DNA from: Rhodobacter sp.
Lineage (GTDB): Bacteria > Pseudomonadota > Alphaproteobacteria > Rhodobacterales > Rhodobacteraceae
Length of the DNA stretch: 64,000 nucleotides
Direction: 5' to 3'
NCBI GenBank assembly: GCA_030065095.1
Contig: JASJDP010000005.1
Span: 1 to 64,000, forward strand
The position numbers and the translations under genes are program-made. The notes under the pieces are model-generated. The model did no database searches and was not told the DNA's origin. It was given only the letters and a program-made list of their open reading frames with translations. Below, one piece after another: positions 56,004 to 64,000 of this stretch (position 1 is the stretch's first letter; every line of letters begins with the position of its first letter).

Positions 56004-56467
56004 TCCGCGGCCTCCTGTGACCAGGTCCGATGGCTGCGGAACAAGCTGGCCGGTTCGGCGGCCTCGGCCGGAGGCCGCGCATGAGTGAAGGACGGTTTCG
56101 ACACCGGCGGGGGTGCCGCCGCCTCATCCGGCACCGCATCGGCTGCATTCTCTTCAGGCCCGCCGCCGTCGGCGGCCGCACCCTCCGGCAAGTCATGCAT
56201 CGCCGCCACCATCAGTTCGAGCCGCCGCGCAACGTCCTCTGCCCGTTCGGTCAGAGTGGCGAGCGTTTCGGTGGATCCGTTGGCAGACCCCTGGGCCTCC
56301 GCCAGTGCCCTGGTCATGTCGTCCACCTGCGCCGACAACACTGCAATCGCCCCGCCCACGCCCTGATCGAGGTTGGTGAAGCGGCTCAGCCGTCGCGACA
56401 GCACAATGCAATAAAACGCAGCACCCGCGGCGCCAGCGATCAGAAGGATATCCGAAATCAGGTCCAT
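56000..56467 (-). CDS. conserved hypothetical motor-operon protein
   Basis: 155 residues. An N-terminal membrane helix (about 4-23, ISDILLIAGAAGAAFYCIVL) is followed by a basic RRLSRF. A helical region with VGGAIAVLSAQVDDMTRAL and LATLTERAEDVARRLELMVA comes next, then a disordered Pro/Ala-rich tail. It is coupled by 4-bp overlap to the MotE-like gene and follows fliL by 8 bp. Role unknown; position between FliL and MotE suggests a stator or motor accessory protein. Confidence 0.6.
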   Translation of the reverse strand: MDLISDILLIAGAAGAAFYCIVLSRRLSRFTNLDQGVGGAIAVLSAQVDDMTRALAEAQGSANGSTETLATLTERAEDVARRLELMVAAMHDLPEGAAADGGGPEENAADAVPDEAAAPPPVSKPSFTHARPPAEAAEPASLFRSHRTWSQEAAE

Positions 56468-56475
56468 TCCGTTCC

Positions 56476-56967
56476 TCAGTTCAGCACGAATTCCATGATC
56501 AGAAGGTCGCGTACGTACCCCTCGCCAGTGACCATCTGGACCCGGCGCAGCATCTGCGCCCGAAGCCGGATCAGCGCGGTCGGTTCCTCGAGATCGGTGA
56601 TGCTCACGGCGCGCAGATACCCGTTGAGCACGTCCAGAACCCTCGGCAGCAGGGCGGCCACCTTGCTTTGATACGATGGGTTCACCTCCAGCTGGGCACG
56701 GAACTTCAGGTGCCTGCTCGACGCTCCCTTACCGAGATTGATCACCAACGGATCGAGCGGCACGAAGGCCACTTCGGGCAGCGGCTCCGCCTTTGCGGGT
56801 GCGTGATCGTCCTCGGCGTGTTCCCCGCCGGCGCCGAGAATCATGCCCGAGTAGACCGCAAAGAACCCGCCCCCGCCCAAGACCAGCGCAAGAACCAGCC
56901 CAACGATCAGCGGCAGCTTGGACCGTTTCTTCGGGACGCTCTCTTGGGTCTCTTCGGTGTCGGCCAT
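56476..56967 (-). CDS. fliL: FliL-type protein, copy 2
   Basis: 163 residues. A charged N-terminus (ETQESVPKKRSK) precedes one membrane helix (about 18-42), and a FliL periplasmic domain follows with VAFVPLDPLVINLG, HLKFRAQLEVNPSYQSKVAALLPRVLDVLN and LLIMEFVLN. This is closer to canonical FliL than copy 1. First of the minus-strand motor operon fliL-hypothetical-motE-motA-periplasmic protein, and divergent from fliF. Confidence 0.92.
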   Translation of the reverse strand: MADTEETQESVPKKRSKLPLIVGLVLALVLGGGGFFAVYSGMILGAGGEHAEDDHAPAKAEPLPEVAFVPLDPLVINLGKGASSRHLKFRAQLEVNPSYQSKVAALLPRVLDVLNGYLRAVSITDLEEPTALIRLRAQMLRRVQMVTGEGYVRDLLIMEFVLN

Positions 56968-57015
56968 CGGTGGCTCCGGTCGGTTCCGTCACCCGCGGGT
57001 ATAGACCGATCAGGA

Positions 57016-57030
57016 CTAACCGATTGTTAA
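57016..57030 (+). promoter_or_regulatory. CtrA-like box between fliL and fliF
   Basis: CTAA-N7-TTAA, one mismatch from TTAA-N7-TTAA, 13 bp before the fliF start and 48 bp before the divergent fliL. Read on the minus strand it is TTAA-N7-TTAG. It could serve either operon. Confidence 0.45.
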
Positions 57031-57043
57031 GCCGGATCGCGCA

Positions 57044-58747
57044 ATGCTGCGCCCGGGACTTTCAGAATGGGAGACCACCTTGCAGCAGATCCTGTCGGTC
57101 TGGTCCACGCTCGATCTCAGGCGCCGGGCAATCGTCGTCGGCGCGACGCTGGCGATGTTCGCGGCCGTTTTGGGCGTGTCGCGCATGGCCACTCAGCCCT
57201 CGATGGCGCTGCTCTATTCGGGGCTGGAGCCGGGTGCCGCGGGCGATGTCGTCGCGGCGCTCGACCAGCAGGGCGTGACCTATGACATCCGACAAGGGGC
57301 GATCTATGTCGATGCGGCGCAGCGCGACGCCCTGCGGATGACCCTGGCGGCCGAAGGGCTGCCGGCCAATGGCGGCCAGGGCTATGAACTGCTCGATTCG
57401 CTGACCGGATTCGGCACCACTTCGCAGATGTTCGATGCCGCCTATTGGCGCGCCAAGGAGGGGGAGCTTGCGCGCACGATTTCCGCCAGCCCGCATATCA
57501 AGTCGGCGCGCGTCCATATCTCGAACCCCTCCTCGAACCCGTTTCAGCGCGGGTTGAAACCAACCGCCTCGGTGACGGTGACCACCTCGGCCGGCGCGTT
57601 GTCCGTCCCGCAGGCCAAGGCGTTGAAATTCCTGGTGGCCTCCGCCGTGGCGGGGCTCGCACCCGGCGATGTGTCGATCATCGACGGGCGCGGCGGCCTG
57701 GTGATGCCTGTCGACGAGCCTCCGGGAATGGCTGGCGGTGAAGATCGCGAGGCGGATTTGCGCCGAAATATCCAACGCATCCTCGAAGCGCGCGTGGGGC
57801 CCGGCCGCGCGGTGGTCGAGGTGACGGTGGAAACCGTGACCGAGCGAGAGGCGATCGTCGAGCGGCGGTTCGACCCCGAAAACCGGGTGGCGATCAGTTC
57901 CGAAACCGAGGAACGCTCGACTTCGTCGAGCGGCAGCCAGGGCGGCGAAGTCACGGTGGCCAGCAACTTGCCGGACGGCGATGCGGCGGGTGGCGAAAAC
58001 CGCTCGCGCAGCGAAAACAGCGAATCGCGGGAGCGCGTGAACTACGAAGTATCCGAAACCACGCGCGAGATCTTGCGTACGCCCGGGGCGATCAAGCGTT
58101 TGTCGGTGGCAGTGCTGGTCGATGGGCTGCGTAGTGTCGATCCGGTGACCAACACCGAAACCTGGGCGCCGCGGTCCGACGAAGAGATGGCAGCGCTGCG
58201 CGAGCTTGTGGCCTCTGCGGTGGGTTTCGATGCGGATCGCGGCGATACCATCACGCTCAAATCGATGGAGTTCAAGCCGGTCGAACCGCCTGGATTGGCA
58301 GAGGCGCCGCCGTGGTATGCGGGCGTGGCCGTCAACCCGATGACGTTGATCCAGCTGGGTGTGCTTGCCTTCGTCGCGCTCGCGCTCGGGCTGTTTGTCG
58401 TACGGCCGATCCTGGCAAGACGGCCCGATCCGGTGGCCGGAGCCCTGGCGCCGCCCGACCAGTCCGCCCTGCGCGGCCTTCCCGGGGCGGCCGAAGCTGC
58501 GGACCGTGCGGCTCTGCCAGCTGCCACCGGGCCGGCCCTGACCGGAGAAATCGACGACGGCACAGCCCCGTTGCCGCAGATGGCGCTGGTTTCCGGTGAT
58601 GACCCCGCCGTTGCTGCCGGGCCCTCTGGCGCGGATGCCCGGGACGAGGATCCGGTCGAAAGACTGCGCCGGCTGATCGACGACCGCCGCGAAGAGACGG
58701 TGGAAATCCTGCGCAGCTGGATGGAAGACCATGAGGAACGCGCCTGA
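57044..58747 (+). CDS. fliF: flagellar MS-ring protein FliF
   Basis: 567 residues with membrane helices near 27-47 and 427-450. Ring-building motifs lie between them, including MALLYSGLEPGAAGDVVAALDQQGV and SARVHISNPSSNPFQRGLKPTASVTV. The C-terminal DDRREETVEILRSWMEDHEERA is the FliG-binding tail, implying a fliG gene elsewhere. It overlaps fliH by 1 bp. Confidence 0.97.
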   Translation: MLRPGLSEWETTLQQILSVWSTLDLRRRAIVVGATLAMFAAVLGVSRMATQPSMALLYSGLEPGAAGDVVAALDQQGVTYDIRQGAIYVDAAQRDALRMTLAAEGLPANGGQGYELLDSLTGFGTTSQMFDAAYWRAKEGELARTISASPHIKSARVHISNPSSNPFQRGLKPTASVTVTTSAGALSVPQAKALKFLVASAVAGLAPGDVSIIDGRGGLVMPVDEPPGMAGGEDREADLRRNIQRILEARVGPGRAVVEVTVETVTEREAIVERRFDPENRVAISSETEERSTSSSGSQGGEVTVASNLPDGDAAGGENRSRSENSESRERVNYEVSETTREILRTPGAIKRLSVAVLVDGLRSVDPVTNTETWAPRSDEEMAALRELVASAVGFDADRGDTITLKSMEFKPVEPPGLAEAPPWYAGVAVNPMTLIQLGVLAFVALALGLFVVRPILARRPDPVAGALAPPDQSALRGLPGAAEAADRAALPAATGPALTGEIDDGTAPLPQMALVSGDDPAVAAGPSGADARDEDPVERLRRLIDDRREETVEILRSWMEDHEERA

Positions 58748-59346
58748 TGCCGCTGCAGCTCGAGGATTTCGATGCCGGAACGGCAGAGCCGCTCCACGTC
58801 GCCGGTCAACCGGCGATGTCGGCGATCACCGAAGCCGACCGCATGGCGGCCTACGAAAAGGGGTACCAGGCGGGTTGGGACGACGCTGCGCGGGCCGAGG
58901 CGGAGGATCAGACGCGCATCGGCACCGACTTTGCCCGTAACCTGCAAGAGCTGTCCTTCACCTTTCACGAGGCGCGCGCCCACGTGATCCAGGCGATGCA
59001 GCCGTTGCTGACCCAGATGACCGGCACGCTCTTGCCCGCATTGGTGTCAGAAACCCTTGCCGAGACGGTCTGGCAGGAACTTGAGCCGCTGGTCGAGGAG
59101 TGCGCGGATGCCCCCATCGACCTGATGGTCGCCCCCGAAAGCCGGGCGGCACTGGAAGCCCGCGTGCCGGACACCGCCATGGCGACCCTGCGGATCACAG
59201 AAGAACCATCGCTGGCCCCGGGCCAAGTCTATCTGCGCATGGGCCGAACCGAGCGCAAGATCGATCTCACCGGCGCGCAGGACCGCATGATCCAGGCGAT
59301 CGATGCGCTCTATGCCCAGAACGAAAGGACGCTCAAATATGGCTGA
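58747..59346 (+). CDS. fliH: FliH-like export ATPase regulator
   Basis: 199 residues. YEKGYQAGWDDAARAEAEDQTRIGTDFARNLQEL is a FliH/YscL-like helical region, and the C-terminal half contains VYLRMGRTERKIDLTGAQDRMIQAID. FliH holds FliI in an inactive dimer and docks it at the C-ring FliN, which is encoded next. The sequence is divergent; assignment rests on this pattern and the fliF-x-fliN order. Confidence 0.78.
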   Translation: MPLQLEDFDAGTAEPLHVAGQPAMSAITEADRMAAYEKGYQAGWDDAARAEAEDQTRIGTDFARNLQELSFTFHEARAHVIQAMQPLLTQMTGTLLPALVSETLAETVWQELEPLVEECADAPIDLMVAPESRAALEARVPDTAMATLRITEEPSLAPGQVYLRMGRTERKIDLTGAQDRMIQAIDALYAQNERTLKYG

Positions 59347-59632
59347 TACAGACCCCTCCGGCGCATCCCGGCCTTCGGCGGACCACCCCTTTACCCGCGT
59401 CCCCATCGAGATCACGGTCTCGGTTGGCCGCGCGCATCCGCTGGTCAAGGACCTGTTGGCGCTTGAAAACGAGGCGGTGCTGGTTCTCGACAAGCGCGTC
59501 GAGGATCCGGTCGAACTTTACGTGGGCGACAAGCTGATCGCACGCGGCGAGCTGCAGGAACTCGATGGCGACAACGCCGGTCAACTCGCCGTGCGCCTGA
59601 CCGAGGTCGCGGACCTTGCGAACGGCCTTTAG
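59339..59632 (+). CDS. fliN: flagellar motor switch protein FliN
   Basis: 97 residues from ATG 59339, overlapping fliH by 8 bp. A SpoA-like C-ring domain with VPIEITVSVGRAHPLVKDLLALENEAVLVLDKRVEDPVELYVGDKLIARGELQELDG. FliN forms the base of the C-ring with FliM and FliG, neither of which is in the window. Confidence 0.95.
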   Translation: MADTDPSGASRPSADHPFTRVPIEITVSVGRAHPLVKDLLALENEAVLVLDKRVEDPVELYVGDKLIARGELQELDGDNAGQLAVRLTEVADLANGL

Positions 59633-59633
59633 G

Positions 59634-60368
59634 ATGACGGCGCGCGCCGCGCCGCTCGCGGCTGCCGGTCTGGTTTGCCTCGTCGGCCCGGCTGCGGCGC
59701 AGGAAATCTCGATTTCTCTGGGCGACGAGGGTTCGCTTGCGGCCCGAAGCATTCAGTTGATCGTCCTGATTACCCTGCTCAGCCTGGTGCCGGGGCTTGC
59801 GATCATGATCACCTGCTTTCCGTTCATCGTCACGGTTCTGTCGATCCTGCGCCAGGCGATCGGTCTGCAGCAATCGCCGCCGAACATGCTGATCGTCAGC
59901 CTGGCGCTGTTTCTGACCTATTTCGTGATGGAGCCGGTGTTTACCGAGGCCTGGCGCCTTGGCGCGCAACCCCTGATCGACGGTCAGATCGAACTCGAGA
60001 CCGCTTTCAGCCAGGCCATCGCCCCGTTCCGTGGGTTCATGGTCAAACGGATCGCGGCGGACACGTTCGAGAGCCTCGCGCTTTTGCGCAACGCGACAGA
60101 GACGCTCGCTGCTCCGTCCCGGGACGCGCCCCTGTCGCTTCTGGTGCCATCGTTCCTGCTCAGCGAGATCGAACGCGCCTTCCAGATCGGCTTTCTGATC
60201 TTCCTGCCCTTTCTGATCATTGATCTCGTCGTCGCTGCCGTCCTGATGTCCATGGGCATGATGATGGTCCCGCCCGCAATCGTCTCGCTGCCGTTCAAAC
60301 TGGCCTTCTTCGTGGTGGCCGATGGCTGGAGCCTGGTCACCGGCGCATTGGTGCGGAGCTATTTCTAG
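59634..60368 (+). CDS. fliP: flagellar export protein FliP
   Basis: 244 residues from ATG 59634, with a cleavable signal (ending near AAAQE) and four membrane helices. FliP signatures are TCFPFIVTVLSILRQAIGLQQSPPNMLIVSLALFLTYFVM and IGFLIFLPFLIIDLVVAAVLMSMGMMMVPPAIVSLPFKL. Five copies form the export gate. Last gene of the fliF-fliH-fliN-fliP operon. Confidence 0.97.
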   Translation: MTARAAPLAAAGLVCLVGPAAAQEISISLGDEGSLAARSIQLIVLITLLSLVPGLAIMITCFPFIVTVLSILRQAIGLQQSPPNMLIVSLALFLTYFVMEPVFTEAWRLGAQPLIDGQIELETAFSQAIAPFRGFMVKRIAADTFESLALLRNATETLAAPSRDAPLSLLVPSFLLSEIERAFQIGFLIFLPFLIIDLVVAAVLMSMGMMMVPPAIVSLPFKLAFFVVADGWSLVTGALVRSYF

Positions 60369-60790
60369 GCTGACCGGCAGTCTTGCAGGTCCACGCTCCG
60401 TCATGGCGTTTTTTGGGGGGGGGGGAAGGATCCGCGACCGGCGGCATCGCCGCCTTGGAACCGGCGCCGCGTGCGCGCGAAAAGCAATTCACCTCATCCA
60501 AGAACGGCGCTAGGCAGCGGCCGGTGTGCGATACAACAGCTTGCAGTGCGGCGACCCTCAACGTCCGTTCTCGCCAGTGAACCGGGCCCCGCGACCGGCG
60601 CCGTACCCGTACGGAGTTTGATCACCAGGTCCGCGCCATGGCCGACGTGCGACAGATGAAACCAGGCGCTGTGGTCAGGTCGGAAAGATCAAACCCATGG
60701 GCCGTGCCGCGCCCGTGCGGCGTGGCGTTGCCTGAGGCCGGGGGTGCCGTGCGGAAACGCCCGGACGTCTGCCCGGAACGTCACCATGCC
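60369..60790. other. gene-free convergent region with a long G tract
   Basis: 422 bp between the converging fliP and flgI. It contains TTTTTT followed by eleven Gs (60409-60425), a mononucleotide run not seen elsewhere in the window. Several short open frames exist on both strands, but none shows a ribosome-binding site or recognisable product. The sequence may be decayed coding DNA; no terminator was clear. Confidence 0.5.
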
Positions 60791-61891
60791 TCAGCGCACG
60801 ACGAACTCGGCATGCAGCGCGCCCGCAGCCTTGATGCTTTTGAGGATGTCGATCATATCCCGCGGCGACACGCCAAGTGCGTTCAGCCCGGCGATGACCT
60901 CGGATAGCGACGTTCCCCCGGTGACTTCTGCCAGTCCCACGCCGGGCTCTTCGTCCAGGTCCACGGTGGTCCGCGGCACGACGATCGACTGGCCTTGCGA
61001 AAACGGGTTCGGCTGAACCACCAGCGGCGCTTCTTCGATCCGCAGCGTCAGGTTGCCCTGGCTCACGGCGACGCGGGAAATCCGCACATCCTCGCCCAGA
61101 ACGATCGTGCCCGAGCGCTGGTCCACGACGACCCGTGCGCGTCTCTGCGGCTCGACCGGCAGGTTCTCGATCCGGCCCATGGCATGCGCCGGCGAGATCG
61201 CACCTGTTGCACGGATATCGACCACCACCGTGCCGGCGTCGAGCATGCGCGCGACCGCGCGGCCCAGATAGGCGTTGATCGCACTCTCGATTCTCCCGGC
61301 CGTGGTGAAGTCGGGCGATCGAAGCGCCAGACGGATCGTCTCGAGCCCCGAGAAGTCGAATTCGATCTCACGCTCGACCCGCGCGCCCGACGGTATGGTC
61401 CCCGAGGTCGGGACGCCCTGAACCGCGCTGGCGCCGTCGCCCTCTGCGGCGGCGCCTCCGGCGATGACCGTCCCTTGCGACACCGCATAGATCTGCCCGT
61501 CCGCCGCGGTCAGCGGCGTCATGATCAGCGTCCCGCCCAGCAGGCTTTTCGCATCGCCGATGGCCGAAACCGTGACATCGATCTGCGACCCGGCCCGCGA
61601 AAACGGTGGCAGCTCCGCTGTCACCAGCACCGCGGCGACGTTTTTTGGCCGGAACTGCTCGCCGGTGACATTGACACCCAGCCGCTCTAGAATGTTCGAC
61701 ATGATCTCTTCGGTAAAGGGCGCGTTGCGGATGCCGTCGCCGCTGCCATTGAGCCCGACCACAAGGCCGTAGCCCACCAGATCGTTGCCGCGCACGCCGT
61801 CGAATTCCACCAGATCCTTGATCCGCACCGGCGCGGCCGGCGCCTCTGTCACGGCCAGGGAAAGGCACAGCACGATCAGGAACCGGATCAT
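60791..61891 (-). CDS. flgI: flagellar P-ring protein FlgI
   Basis: A 366-residue periplasmic P-ring subunit with a signal peptide (MIRFLIVLCLSLAVTEAPA). The conserved VRIKDLVEFDGVRGNDLVGYGLVVGLNGSGD and FRPKNVAAVLVTAELPPFSRAGSQIDVTVSAIGDAKSL are clear. The C-terminal end includes LNALGVSPRDMIDILKSIKAAGALHAEFVVR. It overlaps flgL by 4 bp. Confidence 0.98.
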   Translation of the reverse strand: MIRFLIVLCLSLAVTEAPAAPVRIKDLVEFDGVRGNDLVGYGLVVGLNGSGDGIRNAPFTEEIMSNILERLGVNVTGEQFRPKNVAAVLVTAELPPFSRAGSQIDVTVSAIGDAKSLLGGTLIMTPLTAADGQIYAVSQGTVIAGGAAAEGDGASAVQGVPTSGTIPSGARVEREIEFDFSGLETIRLALRSPDFTTAGRIESAINAYLGRAVARMLDAGTVVVDIRATGAISPAHAMGRIENLPVEPQRRARVVVDQRSGTIVLGEDVRISRVAVSQGNLTLRIEEAPLVVQPNPFSQGQSIVVPRTTVDLDEEPGVGLAEVTGGTSLSEVIAGLNALGVSPRDMIDILKSIKAAGALHAEFVVR

Positions 61892-62898
61892 CGCAGATAC
61901 TCCGCCAGGCTCAGGCGCGAGAGCCGCGCCGTGATGGTATAGAGCGTTTCAAGCCGGGTCTGCGCCGCCTGCAATTCGGTGGCGGTGCGGTAGGGATCGG
62001 CGGCGGCGATGTCGTTCCGGGCCATTTCCAGGGCGCCGGTCTCGGCGGCATTGCGGGCCAGGGCGGTGTCGATCTGCGCTTCCAGCGCGCCGACACCGGT
62101 CCGCAGTTCGGCAAGGTCTCGGTCGCTCTCCAGCAGCCGGTTGCCGGCGGTCTCCAAAAGCCTGACGCGTTCGGGGTGGTCGCCGGACAAGGCACCCTCG
62201 GCAACCAAGGCGGCCATCGCGTAGCCTTTCAACAGGTCGCGGATGGCCGGATCGTCCGATCTCAGGTCAAGGTCGGCGGCGTCGTCCGGGCCCACGCGAA
62301 ACGGGGCCAGATCGGTTCCGCTGCCAAGGTAGCCACCGGTTTCGAACCCGCCGCTGGAGGTGTCGAACCACGCGTCGACCGCAGCCTCGACCCCCGCGGC
62401 CGTCGTCTCGGCGGCGATGGCCGTCTGTAGGTCGGCGAGCATGGTTTCCGTATCCGCCAGCGAGGGGCCGCTGCCCATTGCACCGCCCAGCAGCGCGCGG
62501 TCTGCCGTTTGGGTGTTTAGCACCGACACGACCGTGGCGAACCGCGCCCTGGCGTCTGTGGCTGCGGCCTGCACCAAGGCCGCCTGGCCCGAGCTCACCG
62601 CCAGAAGCAGCGCGGGACCGAGGTCCGAGGTCGTGTCCTGCACGGTTTCCAGCCCGCGCTGCAGCGCTCCGACGAAAAGCGCGGCTTCGTTCGCGGCGAC
62701 CTTGTAGGCCGACAGCGCGCCCAACTGGTGATCGATGCCGGCCAGCGCGCCCAGATTGCCGCCGGTGGCAGCCCGCAGATCGCTTGTCAGGCCGGTCGCC
62801 AGCTCGTCGGACAGGCGCTGCAGATCGGCCTTGACCCGCTGGGTGTTGTTGCGGGTCTGGAACGTCAGGGCGAGATCGCCGATGGACAGAGCGGTCAT
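61888..62898 (-). CDS. flgL: flagellar hook-filament junction protein FlgL
   Basis: 336 residues, flagellin-like at both ends: FQTRNNTQRVKADLQRLSDELATGL near the N-terminus and TELQAAQTRLETLYTITARLSRLSLAEYLR at the C-terminus. It joins FlgK to the filament. It lies 3 bp after flgK and overlaps flgI by 4 bp. Confidence 0.94.
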   Translation of the reverse strand: MTALSIGDLALTFQTRNNTQRVKADLQRLSDELATGLTSDLRAATGGNLGALAGIDHQLGALSAYKVAANEAALFVGALQRGLETVQDTTSDLGPALLLAVSSGQAALVQAAATDARARFATVVSVLNTQTADRALLGGAMGSGPSLADTETMLADLQTAIAAETTAAGVEAAVDAWFDTSSGGFETGGYLGSGTDLAPFRVGPDDAADLDLRSDDPAIRDLLKGYAMAALVAEGALSGDHPERVRLLETAGNRLLESDRDLAELRTGVGALEAQIDTALARNAAETGALEMARNDIAAADPYRTATELQAAQTRLETLYTITARLSRLSLAEYLR

Positions 62899-62901
62899 GG
62901 T

Positions 62902-64000
62902 CTAGAGCCCCAGCAAGGTTTGAAGCATTTCGTCCACCGTTGAAACCACCCTGGCATTGGCGGCAAAGGCGCGTTCGACGACCAGCAGCTTCTGCAACTC
63001 GTCATCGGTGTCCACGCCCATCTGCAGTTCGGCCGAGATCAGCGTGTCGGCCTGGGCCTGATCGAAACTTTGCCGCGCGGCGGCGTCCTGGGCGCTGACC
63101 GAGATGCCAGACAGGAAATCGCCTGACAGCCCGATCGCCGACCGGGCGACGGAGAAATCGCCGGACGCCGGAACGCGCTCTCCCGTCAGGGCATCGGACA
63201 TTGCATTCAGAAGCGTTGCATTACCGGACTCCCCCGGGCCCGCCGCGCCCAGCCCGTCGCGCAGCCGCCAATGCGCGCCACCCGCCGCCGGATCGACCAG
63301 TGCATTGATCGAAATCCGTCCCGCAAGGCCAAGCTCATCCGCCGGAACAAGTGCGGCGCCGGCATCGGTGAACAGCCCCGGATCCCCAGAAGCAAGCGTC
63401 GGGTCCACGGCCGGATCGGCAAACCGCTCGACCAGGTCGCGCGCGACCGCATCGGCCTGCGACTGCAAGGCCGGTGCCTCGACGTCGCGCACCGCAAACA
63501 GTCCCGCCAGCTTGCCGCCGGACAGCGGGCCGCTGTGCGGATCGGCCGAGACCGGCTGTTCGTTCACGGTCAGACCAGACAGCGCACCGGACCCCAGCGT
63601 CATGTCTGGCGTGATCGTGCTGACCGGCGTGAATCCGATCTCTGCGGCCCTGCCGTCAAGCAGGATCGCGCCGCCAGGCGTGAACAGGGCGACCATGCCG
63701 TTTTGACGCTGAACCTCGCGCAGCGGTACAAGGTCGGCGATGCCGTCGATCACCGACTGGCGCTGATCGATCAGCGAGGACGCATCCTGTTTCGCGCCGT
63801 GGAACTGTGCGATGCGCGTATTGAGCTCCTCGACCTGTTGCAGCGCTGTATTCAGCTGATCGACCGACCGGGCGATGGCCCTGTCGGCGCTCAGCCGTTC
63901 GGCCTGCAACCGGTCCGAGATTTGGTTGAGATGGCCGGCCAGTCCCGAGGCCGTCTGAAAGACCGCCTGCAGGCGCGAGGGGGAGTCGGGCCTGCTGGCA
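62902..64000 (-). CDS. flgK: flagellar hook-associated protein FlgK (5' part cut by the window edge)
   Basis: The frame is open from the right edge, beginning SRPDSPSRLQAVFQTASGLA. It runs about 366 residues to the stop at 62902, so the N-terminal part lies outside the window. Visible FlgK features are LNQISDRLQAERLSADRAIARSVDQLN and DQRQSVIDGIADLV. The conserved C-terminal AELQMGVDTDDELQKLLVVERAFAANARVVSTVDEMLQTLLGL is complete. FlgK is the first hook-filament junction protein. It leads flgK-flgL-flgI; flgE is probably just beyond the edge. Confidence 0.93.
   Translation of the reverse strand, partial: ASRPDSPSRLQAVFQTASGLAGHLNQISDRLQAERLSADRAIARSVDQLNTALQQVEELNTRIAQFHGAKQDASSLIDQRQSVIDGIADLVPLREVQRQNGMVALFTPGGAILLDGRAAEIGFTPVSTITPDMTLGSGALSGLTVNEQPVSADPHSGPLSGGKLAGLFAVRDVEAPALQSQADAVARDLVERFADPAVDPTLASGDPGLFTDAGAALVPADELGLAGRISINALVDPAAGGAHWRLRDGLGAAGPGESGNATLLNAMSDALTGERVPASGDFSVARSAIGLSGDFLSGISVSAQDAAARQSFDQAQADTLISAELQMGVDTDDELQKLLVVERAFAANARVVSTVDEMLQTLLGL

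Noticed and set aside
60322-60907. Short open frames between fliP and flgI as genes
   Set aside because: No ribosome-binding sites, no recognisable motifs, and overlapping frames on both strands typical of GC-rich noncoding DNA.

Overview
This 64 kb window reads as a chromosomal segment of a motile alphaproteobacterium of the Rhodobacteraceae (Roseobacter/Rhodobacter group). The grounds are high GC throughout, many GTG starts and 4-base stop/start overlaps, the flagellin regulators FlaF and FlbT beside flagellin, a DUF1217 flagellar protein, CtrA-like half-sites before flagellar operons, and the order dnaA-dnaN-recF-gyrB near rpsT, mutM, ubiE and ubiB. No rRNA, tRNA, CRISPR array, prophage or insertion sequence was recognised. 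The window is chromosomal core plus a flagellar cluster.

Left part (1-20.5 kb): recQ, a YggT membrane protein, a thioesterase-like protein, a UMF1-type transporter, murein endopeptidase MepA, a phytase-like esterase and a YhhQ-type queuosine-precursor transporter. Next comes a short structured transcript candidate holding an 18-codon ORF with an unusually complete Shine-Dalgarno sequence, then arfB. A phospho-lyase-type aminotransferase and an APH-type kinase form a two-gene unit. A minus-strand NAD-salvage group (pncA, sulfotransferase, pncB, SDR) follows, then trhO. A curli-type operon (curlin, CsgH-like, curlin) is preceded by a repeated 13-bp motif. A cupin protein, a divergent EF-G-like GTPase and an AerR/PpaA-like B12-binding protein with a PpsR-type palindrome in its promoter complete this part.

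Middle (20.8-33 kb): gyrB, a LysE exporter, recF, dnaN and dnaA on the minus strand, a structured dnaA leader, rpsT with a strong terminator, an enoyl-CoA hydratase and mutM. The ubiquinone genes ubiE and ubiB follow on the plus strand.

Right part (33-64 kb): a large flagellar gene cluster. It holds hook and rod genes (flgD, fliK, flgJ, flgBC, fliE, flgF, flgG, flgA, flgH, flgI, flgK, flgL), export genes (fliI, fliH, fliP, fliQ, fliR, flhA, flhB and a FliJ-like protein), MS- and C-ring genes (fliF, fliN), the stator gene motA, two FliL paralogues, a MotE-like protein with a large uncharacterised periplasmic protein, and the filament unit fliC-flaF-flbT. fliG, fliM, motB and flgE are not in the window; flgK runs off the right edge. 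The most interesting signals are the arfB-upstream sORF/RNA element, the PpsR-like site at the B12 protein, the repeated motif before the curlin operon, and the MotE/large periplasmic pair next to motA.
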